Counted from the first letter of the stretch, positions 1 to 11,787 are shown. The stretch: 64,000 nt of DNA from Anisakis pegreffii (GCA_035041965.1 JAPYMA010001681.1:1-64000), one strand, 5' to 3'. A program made the numbers and translations. The notes: generated by a model from the sequence alone, not told the origin.

Positions 1-1400
1 CATTACATTTCTGATCCCGATCCTGAGATTTAAGTTTTGAAAAATCCCCAGATTTCGGGATTTGATAAAACAGGTCAATTTGTTTGAATTTTGATAATAT
101 GTCCATCTTGAAGCAAGCCTTAATCATTCCCATCTAATTTATATACAATTATCTTTGCTGTGTGCCTTCTATCATTGATGTTCAGCTAAGAAAAATAGAC
201 GCAACTAGGACGAATGACGCGATCATCGACAGCTCGATGAACTTTTATGTAACATTTCATTGAATATTCAACTGATTATTCACGCTGTTCGTTGGTTTAT
301 ATCACGCTCATCTGGATGCATTTCTATGAAATAAACTATCAGAGATAATCACATTTTCTAATAAAAACCAAGAGCAACAAAGTTCAATGAAATTTTGAGT
401 CGTTTCCTCCCACAAGATTTGTTTGGGTTCAATATTCCATCTGTTAATTCAACTGCATGTTCCAAAGACTGCAAGTATTTTTACTTCGCTATTTGGAAAC
501 ATTTTCATCCGCTCAAAATGTACTTAAATTCTCACTGAGTTCACTCATAGAGAGAATTCATTGCCGAAGTGAGCAAAGTTGTTCCATTCAAAAGGATCTT
601 AAGTTTCAATATCAAGTTCATTTGCATGATTTTTGATCGAAGTTATCAAATATGTAAGTGCTCGACGGTTCAATGAAAATCCATTGCAGATGTTTTTTTT
701 TTTCACTTTTTAGATATGCTCTAAAATTTTAATTTTTTCAAAACTCAAATGATATAATTCATGTGATGCATTTTTTCTAGAAAAAATCGGAATTTCCGAA
801 ACGGCAGAATTCAGCTGACGTTAATACTGAGAGAAAATGGACTTGAAGTATTGCAAATAAGTGTTTGAGAATCAAGAATTTCATATTCACATGCAAGTGT
901 ACTGTTATTAGCTTAGACCCGAGAAGACAAGATGCCTTAACATAGAATATGCAGTATGCCCTTGCGGCATGATCATTGGCATCATTATATGAAATATCAA
1001 TTTGAATTTGAATACTTAGTTCCATGGATTTGTTCAATAATTTGTTGAATTAGCTCCTTTCTGATTAATAATGAACATATTTGTTCAAAAAATGTGTTTA
1101 AATATGTCCTCATCGATATTTCAATAATTGTTCGATCCCGGGATTATCCAGGGATCAAAAATCGATCCCGGGATAAAATCTCGATCCGGGGATTGAAAAA
1201 TCGTCGGGATTTTGCAAATCCTATTCATAACTGATGTGATTTCAGTGAAAACCCTGTTAGGCCCGGACCAGCTAATGATTCTCCGAAAACAGGGTGGTGT
1301 TCTATCATAATGTAAAACTGCACGAAATATTAATTTCCCGTCCCTCTCTATTACCCGTTGACACCTTTAAATTACCCAAAATGGGTAACCTCACCCCCTA
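1..1400. other. non-coding flank with GATCCCGGGAT motif cluster
   Basis: No supportable gene. Variants of CGATCCCGGGATT recur at about 1133-1145, 1163-1174, 1182-1194 and 1202-1213, each followed by A-rich sequence ending near GAAAAATC. A related stretch lies at 15-65 in the same orientation (GAAAAATCCCC... CGGGATTTG). This looks like a degenerate dispersed repeat whose copies bracket about 1.1 kb. A short palindrome TTACCC-AAAAT-GGGTAA lies at about 1372-1388. The one ORF here (minus, 777-1037) has no homology I recognise and is of chance length. Confidence 0.5.
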
Positions 1401-1478
1401 TGAACCACTGCTTTGGTCTCTCAATCACAGAGGTGTCTAAATACATATTCGTGCTGCATCATTGCACTAAGTTCGAAT

Positions 1479-2663
1479 CTATCGAGCTTTTGTGAGCGAT
1501 TCGAAGAAAAAAACATCCATAGTAGTCGGTTCAGGTGTAGAGTTGGATTGTGCAGTTGTCGGTTCAGATGTAGAGTTGGTTTCTATAGTGGTTAGTTCGA
1601 ATGTGGAAGTGGATTCTGCTGTGGTGAGTTCAGATGATGTGGTAGTTGTTGGTTGGAATGTGGAAGTGGATTCTGCTGTGGTGAGTTCAGATGATGTGGT
1701 AGTTGTTGGTTGGAATGTGGAAGTGGATTCTGCTGTGGTGAGTTCAGATGATGTGGTAGTTGTTGGTTGGAATGTGGAAGTGGATTCTGCTGTGGTGAGT
1801 TCAGATGATGTGGTAGTTGTTGGTTGGAATGTGGAAGTGGATTCTGCTGTGGTGAGTTCAGATGATGTGGTAGTTGTTGGTTGGAATGTGGAAGTGGATT
1901 CTGCTGTGGTGAGTTCAGATGATGTGGTAGTTGTTGGTTGGAATGTGGAAGTGGATTCTGCTGTGGTGAGTTCAGATGATGTGGTAGTTGTTGGTTGGAA
2001 TGTGGAAGTGGATTCTGCTGTGGTGAGTTCAGATGATGTGGTAGTTGTTGGTTGGAATGTGGAAGTGGATTCTGCTGTGGTGAGTTCAGATGATGTGGTA
2101 GTTGTTGGTTGGAATGTGGAAGTGGATTCTGCTGTGGTGAGTTCAGATGATGTGGTAGTTGTTGGTTGGAATGTGGAAGTGGATTCTGCTGTGGTGAGTT
2201 CAGATGATGTGGTAGTTGTTGGTTGGAATGTGGAAGTGGATTCTGCTGTGGTGAGTTCAGATGATGTGGTAGTTGTTGGTTGGAATGTGGAAGTGGATTC
2301 TGCTGTGGTGAGTTCAGATGATGTGGTAGTTGTTGGTTGGAATGTGGAAGTGGATTCTGCTGTGGTGAGTTCAGATGATGTGGTAGTTGTTGGTTGGAAT
2401 GTGGAAGTGGATTCTGCTGTGGTGAGTTCAGATGATGTGGTAGTTGTTGGTTGGAATGTGGAAGTGGATTCTGCTGTGGTGAGTTCAGATGATGTGGTAG
2501 TTGTTGGTTGGAATGTGGAAGTGGATTCTGCTGTGGTGAGTTCAGATGATGTGGTAGTTGTTGGTTGGAATGTGGAAGTGGATTCTGCTGTGGTGAGTTC
2601 AGATGATGAGGTAGTTGTTGGTTCGAATGTGGACGTTGATTCTATTTTTACAATGTTTCTCAT
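1479..2663 (-). CDS. candidate Thr/Ser-rich mucin-like repeat protein or exon
   Basis: The minus strand across the minisatellite is open for 394 codons. It encodes a 19-residue repeat (SELTTAESTSTFQPTTTTS) 18 times, flanked by a short head (MRNIVKI) and a diverged tail containing SEPTTAQSNSTPEPTT and then FFFESLTKAR. The composition, over half Thr/Ser with regular Pro, is what heavily O-glycosylated mucin-like domains look like, and the degenerate tail keeps that character. Against a real gene: there is no signal peptide at the ATG (2663), no clear splice acceptor or donor, and the plus strand is equally open (Val/Asp/Ser-rich, 1492-2694). It may be an internal exon of a surface or cuticle mucin, or simply an open minisatellite. 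Confidence 0.3.
   Translation of the reverse strand: MRNIVKIESTSTFEPTTTSSSELTTAESTSTFQPTTTTSSELTTAESTSTFQPTTTTSSELTTAESTSTFQPTTTTSSELTTAESTSTFQPTTTTSSELTTAESTSTFQPTTTTSSELTTAESTSTFQPTTTTSSELTTAESTSTFQPTTTTSSELTTAESTSTFQPTTTTSSELTTAESTSTFQPTTTTSSELTTAESTSTFQPTTTTSSELTTAESTSTFQPTTTTSSELTTAESTSTFQPTTTTSSELTTAESTSTFQPTTTTSSELTTAESTSTFQPTTTTSSELTTAESTSTFQPTTTTSSELTTAESTSTFQPTTTTSSELTTAESTSTFQPTTTTSSELTTAESTSTFELTTIETNSTSEPTTAQSNSTPEPTTMDVFFFESLTKAR
1617..2642. repeat. 57-bp minisatellite, 18 tandem copies
   Basis: A 57-bp unit (on the plus strand GTGGAAGTGGATTCTGCTGT... through ...GTAGTTGTTGGTTGGAAT) is repeated 18 times. Seventeen copies are identical in the encoded minus-strand peptide and the copy at the 2.6-kb end is a variant. 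The near-perfect identity implies recent expansion or homogenisation. The low-coordinate side (about 1557-1616) decays into partial copies. Because 57 is a multiple of three and the unit has no stop in the relevant frames, both strands stay open across the whole array. Confidence 0.95.
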
Positions 2664-2699
2664 ATTAATTTCAAAAATGCGTGTTCATCAATGAAAATT

Positions 2700-4076
2700 C
2701 TCAATCATTCAGTGGCGTAATGACGTTTTTAGAGTGGGCAATAGCGATAGCCCTCCACTAACGATTCGGGGGGGGGGGTAATAGCGGTAGCGATAGCGGA
2801 ATAGCGGACTTCTTTTCGATGGCGGAATAGCGATAGTGCGCTATAGTTCGTCGATAGCGCGCCTAACACTGGATTAACATATTATAGTTGTTTTTTTTTG
2901 GTACGCTTCCTTACTGCGCGCTGATTTTAGTATGAAGAAAACATCAGAATTGATTCGACTGCTTCAGACTTTATCCGTTGTTAACGATGCCCTTTGAGTC
3001 GAAATGTTTTGCATATTTGTTCACAAATAGATGAATTGCAAATTCATTTACTTCATCCACATTAATTTTGTCGGCAGCATTTTATTATTTTAGTTTTCTA
3101 TGCTGTACTTCGAACGGTTCGGTGATATTTTTAATCTACTTTAGCTGTCAGGGTTTTTTGGAAGTGCTATTAATGTTTCAAGGTGATTATAGGGCTGGAT
3201 TATACCTTATGGTTCACACTGATATTAGGGAGATGTGAAAAAGTGGTCCAGAAGAAGGATCATTTAATTCATTTTAAACATATCTGCCGTATTTAAATAG
3301 AAACGCTAAATATTTTGACACAAGCGCTCAATGTTCGTCAGTGAGATGCCTTTTATGAATCAGAAAGAGCCCTTAACTGTCGATCATGGAGCACATAGTC
3401 CACGTATCTTCCGAGCATAAGCTCATCTGAATCTCATATTAGATTGTCGAAGTGATGAAACGACTGCTTTAAGAATCAAAAACGATGTAAACATATGTAC
3501 GAATGGATACTTAGATAAGGATAAATGTTAACATAGGGATATGATAAGTGACACTGATTAATGAATGTCTTTAGACTTAATGGATCTTTTTGTGCAACAG
3601 TATCGGAATGTGTTGTTCACATGCTTAGTGAACATTGGAATAGTCATTAGTGCGATTTTATTGCTGAGCTGTATGAAGTCAAAAAAAGCTCTGAAAAATG
3701 GTTGATTATTTCATTTCATTTATTCATTTCAAAATTTCCTAGCAGAATTAGAAATGCTCGAACACAACAGACTTCTCCAAGAATGGAACGTTTTGAATCT
3801 GGTATAGCAGAAAATTTCGATGAATAGAATCATCCTCAATTACAAGTCGCTCATTTCAGTTGGTGTGCTTTTTGCCAACTCACGTTGAGTAACTGTGTCT
3901 ACGACCAATAGTAAATTTTGCTGATGAAATCAGCTACGTTCCCGTGCAATGATCAATTTATTCCGATCAATCTAATCCTTCATTTGTGAGGCATCATAAA
4001 GAGAAGATGCGCTTGATCCAAAAATCTATTCCAGTGGATGAGTGAGACATCGACTGATGAAGTGCATAATTCGCAG
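2700..4076. other. non-coding, ATAGCG low-complexity and G11 run
   Basis: From 2740 to 2870 the hexamer-like motif (A)ATAGCG(G/A)TAGC is repeated irregularly, interrupted by a run of 11 G at 2768-2778. I see no coding signal in the rest, up to the first exon of the next gene. Confidence 0.5.
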
Positions 4077-6414
4077 GGCAAAAGGCAGAAAAAGCAGCAA
4101 GCCAAGAAAAGAGTAATATTGATGTAAATGACAAAGATCAGCACGACGAAATCGACGATCTAAGAAGTCCGCCGCACACAAAACCCATCGAAACTCCACT
4201 AAACAGTGCCAGAGATGATCCGAATATTAAAAGACAGCAACACGACAACGCCAAAAATGACGATCACTCGAACGATACAGACGTATTCACTGATCATTAT
4301 CATTAGCCTTTCGATCACCTTGCATTACCACTTCCATCAATTTTATTACTACTTATGTTATTTATATTGCTATCGTACTTGTGATTATCAACAGTCATAA
4401 CTCTCACAGTAACGTTTCAATCGCTCACGAAATTTTCCAAATGAACAATGGCCTTTTTTTTTCTTCGAATGGGCACCAACCATAGTTTACGAGTATCGAC
4501 CCCGCTATCCATTATAAGTGTTCGAAATGTGTCCTTATTAATGAACAAGTGTTGCCACTCGTACAGTCACACCAAATAATACAAAAAGCGAACGAACACT
4601 GCCCTATTCCTGATGGGCTTCTCAAACGACGAACTGTGAAATGATGTACTCTTCCGTTTACAACGCACATTTCCAGTTGGAATCATCACGTAATTGGTTG
4701 GCTCCGCACAAAAAAGATAAAATAACACCAAAACGACAGTCGACTGATCAATTGAACGCTAAAAAGAAGGCATCTTCCCAATCGCTTCTCCTTAGCTTAC
4801 AAGCTACTCAAGAAGGTCGGTTATTCTATCTTTCGTATTTGTCAACGTTTTGATTCTTCTCCTTTGCGAATTTTCCCGTCTTTCAATGATAAACAGACAT
4901 CTGAATATGTACCTACCAATCCACATTAGCTGTGATAGCAACGGCTTAGGATTAAACTGATCAAGCCAAATCTCAGTCGAAAAGCAGAACTCCTTTAAAA
5001 AACCACTTTTGTAAGAACGATAGAACGTGTTGCTTTAAAATTTACGACATCATCTGAAAAGCATTATTCGTTATGCGAGTACGACAAAATACTATAACAA
5101 AAGTGATGTAATATGACAAAATCAATCAGAAATCGATCCTAAACAACAACAGAAAGGTAGTTCAAAGGAATTGAAGCACGAAAATAAGCCGAAACAAGAA
5201 GACGTTGAAATGCCAACACAAGATTCAGTTCTTTCAAGTAACTGCTTAATTACTTATTTGCAAATTTGATTTGATCAAAGTGAAATTTGTCTAAAATTTA
5301 GATGAGCTCATTTATGTTTTGTACATAAGGCGTGACCTATTTCTCTCGTTATTATGCTGAAGCTTCATGCAAATAACGAAGGTACCAACAAGTTGTGATC
5401 AATATGTGTTATGGTTAGTTGCTAATAACCGCCAAATATGGCACCATGTATTAAGAGAATCCAAAAATGACTCAATGTTGCCCTACGAAATCCAATAATA
5501 CGCCTCGAATTTTCCTATCGTAAGCAAACCGATCATATTTTGTTGAACTAAAATTTGTTCAACGAAGTATGATCGGTTTGCTTACGACAGGATTTCTTGC
5601 TGTTAAATAAGTATCTGATTATGCCACTAACTGAAACCGAAGAAGATCCGTTTTCGCTGTTCACCAACCGAAACTACGAACGTTGACGATGGCCACCGAA
5701 AGCATTATGTTGCTTCTTAAATTTTGATCATATGCTGAAACTTGAGTACGGAAGAGAGCACTCACTTATAGTTTCATCCTTAAACTGAATAACAAATGAG
5801 CAACAATTGCAGTGAATGGAACACATAAAAACCGGAAAGGAATTCCATGTGAACCGTCACAACCAGTAAGCAGCGATCAGTCATACAATACGATGAAAGC
5901 ATTTGTTGACAGCAAGCAAGGCTGGTTGCCTTTATCGAACATCGTTCTTCTTTCATTGCGAGTATAAATATGTTTTGATGATGATCAATCGAAAGAGTTG
6001 TCTAGTCAGTTCAGAGTGATTTGAGTATCACGTTAGATGACTACACATTACTCAACTGCCAGCGATAAATTTCCACTGATATTCACATTACATTTTTGAA
6101 GTGAAATTGTTCACTGAACAGTTACATTCGGTATCTCATATGAACTTCTTCGTCTGAAAGATTTATTGCTTGGCTGATTTTGTGACTGATTTTAAGAAAG
6201 TGCATCAAAAGGATTAAAGAAAAGTATTGGTGCTCAAACTCAAGCAAATGAATCAGTTGAAAGATGGAACGACAGATGGTCAATTGATGGTAACAAGAAG
6301 CAAAAAGTTACTGATAAAGAAACGAAATCAAACGAAAATGAACAGCAAGCACCGAATGAGAGCCGAAGAATGGATTGCACTCAATATGTGATTAATACAT
6401 CATCGTATTTATGA
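4077..6414 (+). CDS. charged, disordered protein of unknown function, 3' part of a spliced gene
   Basis: Four exons join with matching phases: 4077-4282, 4677-4815, 5130-5237 and 6197-6414, ending in TGA at 6412. Most acceptors are CAG (the last is TTTTAAG), with donors GTATTC, GTCGGT and GTAACT. The product is very hydrophilic, rich in Lys, Glu, Gln, Asp and Asn (for example KAEKAASQEKSNID, then KQQQKGSSKELKHENK, then KKQKVTDKETKSNENEQQ), with no membrane segment or domain I recognise, so it is probably intrinsically disordered and perhaps nuclear. The first exon begins in mid-frame behind a TAA, so upstream exons and the start are missing from this model. Exon 1 could also read on to its own stop just past 4282. 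I do not recognise the family; these segments read as coding because of composition and phase agreement. Confidence 0.45.
5513..5592. repeat. 80-bp near-perfect hairpin (inverted repeat)
   Basis: The arms 5518-5537 and 5568-5587 are exact reverse complements over 20 bases (TCGTAAGCAAACCGATCATA). Pairing continues inward to 5548/5557 with two mismatches, and outward to 5513/5592 with one, around an 8-base AT loop (5549-5556). It lies in the last intron of the gene above. It could be a tiny palindromic transposon relic or a small-RNA hairpin. Confidence 0.85.
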
Positions 6415-6831
6415 GATAAAAATTGCGTGAATATTTGATTTGCGCAATAAATTATCACTGAACACCTCATGAAATTCCAAATACCATGTGCACAATACTG
6501 CATATGAAGTATCTATCGCACGACGTTAATTCTGCTCCAGTTTCAGTCTTTATTAACACTGCGCAATGTTGGCATAACACCAAGCATTTATGTAGTGATT
6601 GATCGTCAAATGGTGATCTAATCATTTTAAAAATCCTTCTGATTTCGGAATATCAGTTTCCTGACTAATGCAATTATCTGAGAAGCAGTGAGATGTGACG
6701 AAATTGTGATTGACTGACTGGATACTTTGAAAGGAAATTTTCATGTGCTGCTTTTGCACGGAGCACGGGACTTGCTTGAATCATCAAAATTATCTTGCCA
6801 TGCTACTAGAATGAAACAATGGAACGGGCAA

Positions 6832-6833
<2 letters not shown>

Positions 6834-6886
<53 letters not shown>
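6834..6886. repeat. (AT)n dinucleotide microsatellite
   Basis: 53 bases of uninterrupted alternating AT between ...GGGCAATG and CGTAATTAAC. Confidence 0.98.
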
Positions 6887-6887
<1 letters not shown>

Positions 6888-7501
6888 GTAATTAACGAAA
6901 AACGGAAAAGCTTGATGAAAATGTAAGTATGGAACATTACATAAGATCGTTTGTTCAGTATGAAAATCGTTCATAAACCAACCCATGGATACAAGCAAAA
7001 ATGTTGACTGATAAATAATAATACGTTACCTAACGACGAATATAATTGGGCTATGAAACCTTTCCTAATTTACATCACTTTAACGAAGGCATTTGAAAGA
7101 AATGGCACAAAACTACGCAAACAAATAAATCATTCATTTAAACAATTCGCAATATTCATAGACGTGAATCCATGCTCCCATCCTCATTCGAAAGACTTTG
7201 CTGAACGTACAATTCACAGGATACATCCAAAATCAATAACGAGTAGTTTCAAGGATCCCGTTAAAGGAGAATTATGGAATGTCATATTATAATAAAACAT
7301 GAAGGGACAAGGATGCTTGCTTGCAAATACTTCAGTAGATCATCAGATCGACAATGAACGCTAAAATCGTTTCCGTAAAGCATCGTTCTCAAAATGAACA
7401 AAAAAGCAGAAACTAAATATTCGTGAAAACCCAATAGGATTGAACAATCACACGTATAAGTACAAGTGAAAAAACACTTGCATGAAATGAAGAGTGCATG
7501 A

Positions 7502-9224
7502 TCATGATGATCCACAAGGAAACGAATGATGACGATGACTGAACTTGTCAAACGACGGGAAAATTACGTCGAGAAAGTCTTTCAGTGAACAATATTTCGA
7601 AGAAACGTTATCATTATCGCACAATACGTTCTTTTCATTGGTGACATATCCGTCACCCGCACCATTCTCGATCACAATCCCATTTTCATCGACCATCGCA
7701 ACAATTGCATCGTTCGACTCAATATCGATCATTTTTGCCGTTTGCGTATCTGAACGAAATTTGCGATCAATTCGTTTGCACATACCGCATAGAAACACGT
7801 CAATCAGTTTGAAATTTCGATGTGTTGCGAAAGCTTAAGGGCGTACTGAGTGCAAGGGATCCTCCGAAAATGACCGATGCCGAAATGCTACAATTTGCAA
7901 GCAGGCAGTTTTTCGAAGCCAGTATAAGCTGTATGTGGCAATCTTTTAAAGATAAATGGAACTGGGATTGTTGACTATCCTTAAATCTAAATAATTTCAT
8001 CAATATCGGTAAGTTTGAATGAACTGTCGCAAAACAAATCACCAACAACGCATGATTAAGATAGAAATTCCGAAAGACGTTGGTGATCAACAGTAACGAA
8101 CAAGCGCGGTTACCACTGTCGACGTTTCGAGCCGTTGACGTATCCGAATCGTCAATCACCGTTTCCGCTGCTGAGCACCAATATCCGGGTTCATTATTTG
8201 CCGGGTCAGGAAGTTTGATGATTGTCTGAAGATCAAAAGCAATGACGAAGATTAATCGTGCTTATTGAAGGATGTTGCTGTGAGTGCTTGTGACTGGTAA
8301 TATCAACGAATGCAGGGATTTGCGGTTATATACTGGAAACAATTTAGCATACAAGTGTTTTCCAGTCATAAAATAAAATACCTATTGATCCAACATCAGA
8401 GCGACCGAATCTGTCAGCATTCAGAAAATAGATCGTTCAGCTTGCAAGGTAATTCAGACAAGTGAAATTGCAATGGGAAAAAAACCAGATTGCATTCGAT
8501 TACCACTCACCTCACTATTGAAATTCACTAAACTTTTGACAATGAAAATTTTACGCTCGAATTCAACGTTATTTTCACTTAACCTTTCCAGCCAAACTCC
8601 AAAGCCCTCCGACGGAAGTGACTGGATAGGACGGCACTTCACCAAGAGGTAGCATTCTTCCTGAACATGTTCTATGACCAATCATTAACACTTTCTACTA
8701 TTGTAAAAATATTTTGTCATCCTCAACCAATAGCTGAAAAACGAACGTGCCGAGCAGAACTGGATTGGAAACAAGACGTTCTGCTCTGAGTAAGAACAGC
8801 TAAAAGTTCTACCGTTTGAAATACATTCAATTTGCATATTTTGTTTATGAGGCAACATCAAATGTGAATAGTGTTAGTCATACGCGCTCGACTGTAACAA
8901 TTTGTGAATTATTCAACATCTTCAAACCGTTTGAAAGTAAGTGCTGATAAACTCCCCGAGGAACAATTCAGTTCATTCATTTTCCTGTTGAAATTATCTA
9001 GTGACAAATCTTTACATCCTCTAATTCACTTTCTCTTTATCATCTTATGAAACGTTTCTTTGCCATGGTATATAAAGTATGGATCAGCAGCTGCACTCAA
9101 AACTTACGCCCGTCCCGAGGATCATTTTAGTTTCCGATAATGTTACTTGAAAGTTCTGCGATTGTCGCGATTCAATAGTCGTCGAACTTGGCGTAACTTG
9201 TAATCGATGTGATGATGTCGAAAT
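7502..9224 (-). CDS. unrecognised minus-strand protein, extracellular-like front and acidic tail
   Basis: Four exons on the minus strand agree in phase: 9108-9224, 8511-8660, 8114-8225 and 7502-7833 (711 nt, 237 codons, stop TGA at 7504-7502). Donors are GTAAGT, GTGAGT and GTAACC. Acceptors include TTCAG at 8226-8227 and 8661-8663; the acceptor for the last exon (CTTAAG) is weak. The first three exons read like an Ig-type beta domain: ECYLLVKC, then GFGVWLERL, then EPGYWCSAAE, giving a C...W...YxC pattern. The last exon has CGMCKRIDRKF followed by an acidic stretch (IDIESNDAIVAMVDENG). No convincing membrane helix sits between them, and no signal peptide is included, so the 5' end lies further up (above 9224). 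The Ig-like reading is my inference from three residues and strand-like spacing only. Confidence 0.4.
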
Positions 9225-10766
9225 CTTCAAAAGCATCGAGTTGAACGGCAAGTTCTTTTCTTTCTCATCTCATTTATTACTGCGAATCTTTCACTGATAA
9301 ATTTCGAATAATTTGTGATATGCTATATTTGCTATGCTCATAACGATCTGATCGGTTCGGGCACGAGTGTGGCCAGAACAAAAACGACTTCATCATCCTT
9401 AATGAGTTTTCTTGCCATTTTCATCTCATTCTATCCAGTTTTGCACTGATGTCAACTGACGAATTACTTTCATTGCACTCTCATTTTATTGACATAATCT
9501 TGAGCTTTGTAAGCACACTATTCAAAAAGTATGGAATGAAAGAATGAATGTCATAATGTTAGTACTTCAACGATAAACTTCAGCCTCGTAGTATTGCGAA
9601 TCACTAAATATCGCACATCGACTGAACGAGTTGCCGGGAAGACCATTGTTGTAGGTTGTGATACATTACTGAACTGATATGGTGCTGTCACATTTGTTGG
9701 AAGAAGGCACATTATTCATGGTCAAACAACCACCTACTACTGAGATACTGCATAATATAAATTACTATTTACAAAAGGTAAGGATGAATCGGTATATTAA
9801 TGTGGGTATAATACGGCTAAAGAGATTATTAAATATCCGAATCTTTATTGCTCCCAGCATGATCTATTAAGTCCGTTGACTGAAAGACCACAGAATTACT
9901 GAAACGACGAGTGTTAACACGTTTACAAAAATATAACCAACTCTGACACTAAGCCATTGCGTTGCTGATTTTTGGAGAAAAGAAATGAGCCGATCAGTTC
10001 GCGTATGTGGTGCATAATGATGACATGCAGACAGAAAGCGATCAATTTATTCGCTTATATGCATCATGCAGAAAAGTAACAGTGCAGAATGACTCATATC
10101 TGCAGCTGTATGCAAAGTTGAAATTTTCAAGTGGTGAAGGAATTTGTTAACTTCTCATATATCCTTTGATCATGCACAGCTATCCATTTTTATGAAGAGG
10201 AGTACTTTTATCAAGGGCATTTTATTGTAGCATTGAAGAATGGCCAAAGTTAATGTTTTGCAGTTAACTTGCTCATTGTTATCCGTTTACTGTATGATTG
10301 CAGACGAAGAAGTAAAGGTTCAGTTGAAAAATGAGGTAGTTTTATTCGTCAAATATGAGGTAATTGGGTGAAAACAAACAAGAAATAATATTATTGATAA
10401 AATTTGCTTCGTAATCGATCGAATGTGTGCCGACTCCTTCACGGTACAACTAAATTGTGTGATTTGGGCATATTCATTTGCGAATATTAGGGCGAGCTGT
10501 TACTCAGACTCGTTGAATTTTGCGATGATATCATTGGGCCAATATCGTTCACTGAAACAAGTTTGGTTCGAAGCTAATCATAGTTTTGGTCGTCAACTAC
10601 AATTTTGAACTGAAGCAGCATCACTAATGGAATTACTTTGACGTGAGCATCGGCATTACAAGTTTTGCTGAGCGTTTACTGCCCTCAGCAATCAATCATA
10701 TTCATTATCTACAGCAAACTATTGACTAGTGTTCGATGAAATGGCAGAATATGTAACATGAAAGAA
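9225..10766. other. non-coding, nothing recognised
   Basis: AT-rich sequence. ORFs at 9679-9870 and 10423-10608 are of chance length and lack splice or composition support. Part of it may be the 5' region or introns of the minus-strand gene that ends at 7502. Confidence 0.4.
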
Positions 10767-11662
10767 TCAATTAGCAATCAGCATGAAATGACTACTAACC
10801 ACTCTTCCAATAACACCGCACGCAACACAACCACCTGCATTACCAGTAGTTCTACTACCCTGATCACCACCCAAGCCAAGGTCGTCACGATTTGCGTGAA
10901 CAACCAAACCACGACCCAGTATCGAGTTTGCACCAAACAGTCCAACGCGGAGGAACGTGTTCAAGATGACAATATTACCATTTCTCTTCAATCAGTATAG
11001 ATTCGCTTATTTAGTAATACTTGCTGTAGAATTAGCAGCAAATGCTCTATTCAGATTATCAAGATTTAATTTTCCGTGTCAATTCGCGAAATTAGAACTG
11101 CTTTCGAACTGAGAGTGGTCATGAACTTACATCAGCCATCAAGTTTCCAAGGTCACCGACATGTCTGATTGATCAAAAGAATTATCCTGGAGCGCCATGA
11201 TCCTTACAATTAGTGAAAGGATTGTAATGCGCTAATGCATCCAAGCACCCTCTGCCAAGATCACCAGATTCGTGCACATGAAAACCATGTTGACCTTGTG
11301 AGAATCCAGTTAGCGTTCCATTTATCTGAAAATCGTTTGCTGAACATATTAGGTTGTTTAAGGAATTTCGTTTGGGAACCTTAGTATTAGTGTGTGGGCG
11401 GGACTCGGTGTCTTTTCGGTAATAATTTCCACTTGCCCTACTGGGATAATTATAGAGTAAACTTTCTTAACAATCGAATGGTTAAAAACCTAACGAAGTA
11501 TTCTGAGGATTGACACTACATATGGTATACAGGGCATAACTGAAAGATGCCTACTAACTCGAATGTTTCCGGGATTTTGTTCGATATTGAGTACAGCAGC
11601 AGGAAGGTACGGTTGAGCAGGATTGGGTTGCGCGAAGAACATATACACCTTAGCTTTCAATC
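10767..11662 (-). pseudogene. Cu/Zn superoxide dismutase copy, two in-frame stops, active-site Arg lost
   Basis: Three minus-strand exons: 11559-11662, 11131-11325 and 10767-10985, phase 0 between them, donors GTTAGT and GTAAGT, acceptors TTTCAG, TTTTCAG and a weak TTGAAG. They encode a Cu/Zn SOD core: [75 protein letters not shown] and [14 protein letters not shown]. All metal ligands are present (His in HGFHVH, AHYNP, DHGAP, RHVGD and VVHA; Asp in GDL). Two defects stand out. Between HGAP and RHVGDL the frame reads TAA and then TGA, although the total exon length stays a multiple of three; reading one base shifted gives DNSFDQS there, as expected from two compensating indels. The residue equivalent to Arg143, which guides superoxide, is Cys. 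The 5' exon encoding a signal peptide or the start was not found. It is a pseudogene, or a real gene hit by sequence errors. Confidence 0.75.
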
Positions 11663-11742
11663 CTGAAACTTGGTTACTTTATCAGAGATTGATTCTATTG
11701 CTGTCGACAAACAATGAAGAGGGTTTAAGAAAACTGGCAATG

Positions 11743-11787
11743 TGTCTTTAGGCAAACTGTCGTTAGGCTAAATGTCTTTAGGCAGAT
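11743..11787. repeat. 15-bp tandem repeat, 3 copies
   Basis: TGTCTTTAGGCAAAC, TGTCGTTAGGCTAAA and TGTCTTTAGGCAGAT follow each other without a gap, just upstream (in gene orientation) of the SOD copy. Confidence 0.85.

Noticed and set aside
1492..2694. 400-codon plus-strand ORF across the minisatellite
   Set aside because: Val/Asp/Ser repeat with no mucin, membrane or secretion logic; it is most simply the complement of the 57-bp repeat, which has no stops in that frame.
7282..7551. minus ORF rich in hydrophobic residues
   Set aside because: Overlaps the end of the better supported minus-strand exon 7502-7833 in another frame and lacks splice support.
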